From MWEH01 sp035409945 (GTDB taxonomy: Bacteria > Bacillota > Clostridia > Christensenellales > DTU072), in assembly GCA_035409945.1 (NCBI GenBank), contig DAONQC010000007.1, positions 14,863 to 78,862 on the forward strand: a stretch of DNA of 64,000 bases. The letters are read 5' to 3'. Positions within the stretch are counted from its first letter, which is position 1. Each line of letters starts with the position of its first letter. The position numbers were made by a program, and so were the translations under genes. Under the pieces are notes generated by a model. That model ran no database searches and was not told the DNA's origin. It saw only the letters and a list, made by a program, of their open reading frames with translations. Below are positions 62,765-64,000 of the stretch, piece by piece.

Positions 62765-64000
62765 CTAGTTATCTTCTGATTCGGTATTTTCTTCAAATTG
62801 ATTTGATTCTAGGCTTTCTTCCTTTATGGCCACGGAATCTTCAGCCACAATGGCATCAATACCATCTATATCAATTCCTTCTTTTGCATATAGTTTAGCT
62901 TTGTCAATCTGGAGTTGCTGCATACGATTTTTATTGATTGGATACCAAAATAGCAGTATGAGTCCAATTAATAGATAAAAGATTGCTGGAATTAAAGTTG
63001 CCCATAAATATAATTGGCTTTGAGTGTATTCTGATTGACCAGTAACACTTTCGCCGTCATATAGAGCCCAACCGAGTGCTTGTGTCGATAAAACTCCGGC
63101 TATAGTTTGACCCATCTTCCTTGTGAAAGAAAATACTGAGTAAGTTGCAGTTTCTTCTCTTTTATTAGTTTTGACATATTGATAGTCAATTACATCGTTA
63201 ACAAAGGACCATATTTGTAGTATGAACATGCTAGAACCTATACCTGCAATGACACTAATAGCTAAATATACCCAAACATTGTTTGTCTTTATTAAAAATA
63301 GGACTAGATACGCAAGTCCTGTAATGAGCATGCCAATGCCACAAGATTCTTTTTTCCCAAACTTAGCTGCAATTTTATTAGAGAAAAAGATAATAACTAC
63401 CATTGGAACATATTGTGTGATTGTTACTACGATATTCATTTCGGGTTTTAAAAAATAGTCAGCCATTAAGTATAGCCCGTAGGACTGTCCAAACATTTGA
63501 GCTGTGATTAAAAACATAGAAGCTAGACATAAAGAAAGAAATGGTCGGCTTTTTATTAGGCTAATAATTACTTTTGTAAATTCAGCCTTAGGGCGTTTTT
63601 CAGATTTAATTTTAGGTGCTGGGACTCTTTCTTTCGTTAAATAAAAACATCCAAATAAACATATAATACAAAGTCCACATAAAATTGCAACGCCGATAAT
63701 TAATTTTTCCCAATTCATAACGGGAACTACTTCTCCTCTATCGTTTAAAACCTTGTCAAAACAAAGACCTGATAAAATGAGCGAACCGACGCCGCCAATA
63801 CCCGAACCAATGGAACGAAGTATAGATAGGGTAGATCTTGCTTTTTCATCTGTAGTTATAACGGAGGCAAGTGAACCATAAGGGATATTAATTGTAGTGT
63901 ATACCATGTCCCATAATATGTATGTTACATATGCGTAAGCAAGCTTTCCACCAAGAGACATGCCTGGATATCTCATAAACATAAGTAGTGTTATGATACC
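62765..64000 (-). CDS. GPH-family (MelB-like) sugar:cation symporter, 5' end outside window
   Basis: The frame stays open to the right edge, so the N-terminus (probably about 60-100 residues) is missing. The visible 410 or so residues have about ten membrane segments and the family block 'AYVTYILWDMVYTTINIPYGSLASVITTDEKARSTLS', then 'FFSNKIAAKFGKKESCGIGM' and 'MFILQIWSFVNDVIDYQYVKTNKREETATYSVFSFTRKMGQTIAG', diagnostic of MFS_2/GPH transporters. These import sugars or glycosides with Na+ or H+. The cytoplasmic C-terminal tail is unusually long and acidic ('EESLESNQFEENTESEDN'). The substrate is not predictable. Confidence 0.92.
   Translation of the reverse strand, partial: GIITLLMFMRYPGMSLGGKLAYAYVTYILWDMVYTTINIPYGSLASVITTDEKARSTLSILRSIGSGIGGVGSLILSGLCFDKVLNDRGEVVPVMNWEKLIIGVAILCGLCIICLFGCFYLTKERVPAPKIKSEKRPKAEFTKVIISLIKSRPFLSLCLASMFLITAQMFGQSYGLYLMADYFLKPEMNIVVTITQYVPMVVIIFFSNKIAAKFGKKESCGIGMLITGLAYLVLFLIKTNNVWVYLAISVIAGIGSSMFILQIWSFVNDVIDYQYVKTNKREETATYSVFSFTRKMGQTIAGVLSTQALGWALYDGESVTGQSEYTQSQLYLWATLIPAIFYLLIGLILLFWYPINKNRMQQLQIDKAKLYAKEGIDIDGIDAIVAEDSVAIKEESLESNQFEENTESEDN

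Overview
The window is AT-rich chromosomal DNA from a low-GC, Gram-positive-type bacterium, most likely an uncultured member of the Clostridia, perhaps Christensenellales-like. This rests on gene content (walJ/yycJ and rlmH near each other, a two-subunit glycine dehydrogenase, a RACE-type corrinoid activator), consensus sigma-A promoters, U-tract terminators, and very large lipoproteins with Asn-rich or disordered linkers. No rRNA, tRNA, CRISPR array, transposase or phage gene was recognised. Both edges cut a gene: a DUF2156 gene on the left and a MelB-type transporter on the right.

Layout. 1-6.8 kb is housekeeping: DUF2156 protein, WalJ, two CPBP membrane proteases, RlmH, TadA, Pth and a DsrE-like protein. 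At 7.0 kb is a leucine-rich-repeat lipoprotein. 8.4-13.0 kb holds the glycine cleavage genes gcvT, gcvH, gcvPA and gcvPB; gcvL is absent. 13.2-18 kb holds an M48 protease, a small membrane protein, a YegP-like protein (minus strand) and a RACE-type ASKHA protein. 18.4-57.2 kb is dominated by exported proteins: lipoproteins of 894, 3178, 3908 and 483 residues and a 2104-residue protein with a C-terminal membrane anchor. Between them lie UPF0316, a short QueG-like iron-sulfur protein, a NagD-like phosphatase and a zinc-ribbon protein with a long acidic tail. 57.7-64 kb has an SCP2-like/aminotransferase operon, rmuC, a DUF2804 protein and the transporter.

The most unusual feature is in the spacers. 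Downstream of at least eleven unrelated genes, on both strands, lie one to three degraded tandem copies of sequence from that gene's own 3' end, often with the stop codon retained. At 14.1-14.4 kb the repeated unit also includes the start of the next gene. In two cases (pth and the 142-aa gene) the differences between gene and copy are mostly synonymous, as if the copies came from a diverged but once-translated version of the gene. Two other spacers hold longer arrays of degenerate repeats (23.3 and 49.2 kb). A second candidate novelty is a hairpin-containing leader shared by the DsrE-like gene and rmuC, which are 54 kb apart. Third is the pair of giant lipoproteins, which share a recurrent 'PY...LP' module.

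All calls come from reading the sequence and recalling protein families. No database search or folding program was run, and repeat identities were counted by eye.
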